NCBI GenBank assembly: GCA_030837445.1
Contig: JAUPKM010000257.1
Location: 1 to 5,616, forward strand
Source of the DNA: Actinomycetota bacterium
Lineage (GTDB): Bacteria; Actinomycetota; Actinomycetes; S36-B12; UBA10799
Length of the DNA: 5,616 nucleotides
Direction of reading: 5' to 3'
In this document: positions 5,100 to 5,616 of the stretch, piece by piece
Layout: each line of letters begins with the position of its first letter
Position numbering within the stretch: position 1 is the first letter of the stretch
Translations under genes and position numbers: made by a program
The notes under the pieces: model-generated
What the model saw: only the letters and a program-made list of their open reading frames with translations
Told to the model about the DNA's origin: nothing
The model's database searches: none

Positions 5100-5616
5100 T
5101 GGCGCTGGCCCCCGAATCCGATATCGCTGCCGGGGAATCCCTGGCGGCGCTGGCGGAGTTGCTGGCCTACGCCGTCCAGTCCGGGCTGATCGAGCACACC
5201 GACGTCTGTTGGGCCCGGAATCGTCTGCTTGACGTGCTCGATGTCGCCGGCGAGGGTAGTACCTCGGGGACTCCGACGCCAAGTGCCTACCGACCCTCGA
5301 ACGAGAGTGTCGATGAACTGCTGGCTCCGCTTCTGACCGATGCGGCTGAGCGCGGCCTGATTGAGGACACACCTGGGCAGCGAGACCTGCTGGACGCGGA
5401 AATCATGGGAGCAATCACGGCCCGCCCGTCGGAGGTCATTAGCGAATTCCATCGGAACTACCGCGCCGGCCCAGAGGTCGCGACAGACGCGATCAATCGG
5501 CTCTGCATCGCCAACAACTACATCCACAAGGAGCGAACGGACGCCAATCCTCACTGGCGTCACCCGTCTCGGTATGGCGATCTGGAGATCACGATCAACG
5601 GGGCCAAACCGGAGAA
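5099..5616 (+). CDS. galT: Class II (Firmicutes-type) UDP-glucose-hexose-1-phosphate uridylyltransferase, 3' end outside window
   Basis: This enzyme transfers UMP from UDP-glucose to galactose-1-phosphate, the second Leloir step, and so uses the product of the galK just upstream. The first 172 codons are visible and open to the right edge. The N-terminal helical region A-Y-A-V-Q-S-G-L-I-E (positions 25-34), then W-A-R-N-R-L-L-D-V-L (40-49), resembles the start of class II GalT proteins (COG4468-like), as do A-L/I-T-A-R-P-S-E-V and A-N-N-Y-I-H-K-E-R (142-150) and the near-edge block Y-G-D-L-E-I-T-I-N-G-A-K-P-E. Class I GalT (E. coli type) lacks this N-terminal arrangement. The catalytic histidine motif would lie beyond the window, so activity cannot be judged. 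The GTG start shares its G with the galK TAG stop (TAGTG), indicating translational coupling; only a weak GAGG (5085-5088) precedes it. An ATG-only gene search misses this gene. Confidence 0.88.
   Translation, partial: MALAPESDIAAGESLAALAELLAYAVQSGLIEHTDVCWARNRLLDVLDVAGEGSTSGTPTPSAYRPSNESVDELLAPLLTDAAERGLIEDTPGQRDLLDAEIMGAITARPSEVISEFHRNYRAGPEVATDAINRLCIANNYIHKERTDANPHWRHPSRYGDLEITINGAKPE

Noticed and set aside
5096..5563. 155-residue - strand open frame at the right edge
   Set aside because: The + strand frame from 5099 encodes recognisable class II GalT through the same bases, so this is antisense shadow.

Overview
This is a GC-rich, gene-dense chromosomal fragment that looks actinobacterial. 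The grounds are strongly G/C-biased third codon positions, GTG starts alongside ATG, stop-start overlaps between neighbouring genes, and protein families common in Actinobacteria: a MarR/MFS pair, an orphan ParB-like protein with a V-A-D-G-Y-H-R-V motif, and a GH1 with the T-E-G-G variant. I cannot name a genus. I see no rRNA, tRNA, CRISPR, insertion sequence, integrase or phage gene, and the longest gap without a gene is about 244 bases.

Left part (1-1721, + strand): the 3' portion of a MarR-family regulator, whose start lies off the left edge, overlaps by ATGA the start of a 12-helix-type major facilitator exporter of the MFS_3/EntS-like group. This is a typical regulator-plus-efflux operon. 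A 91-base gap with a small GC-rich hairpin follows.

Middle (1813-2289, + strand): a 158-residue orphan protein with a ParB/sulfiredoxin-like motif, starting at GTG behind a very good ribosome binding site. Its function is unknown. It ends one base before the stop of the convergent gene.

Right part (2291-5616): a sugar-catabolism locus with two divergent arms. On the - strand is a complete 455-residue GH1 beta-glycosidase. On the + strand, across a 244-base regulatory gap, are a complete 398-residue galactokinase (galK) and the first 172 codons of a class II (Firmicutes-type) hexose-1-phosphate uridylyltransferase (galT). The galT start is a GTG overlapping the galK stop, and the gene runs off the right edge. 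The natural reading is that GH1 releases galactose and/or glucose from a beta-galactoside such as lactose, and GalK and GalT pass the galactose into the Leloir pathway. The remaining parts (galE, a transporter, a dedicated regulator) are not in the window. The shared gap holds a perfect 8-bp inverted repeat and a TTGACA-like box on the GH1 side, which could be the control point.

I see no clearly new biological system. The least understood item is the ParB-like orphan protein. The most testable ones are the GH1-galKT divergon and its putative operator.
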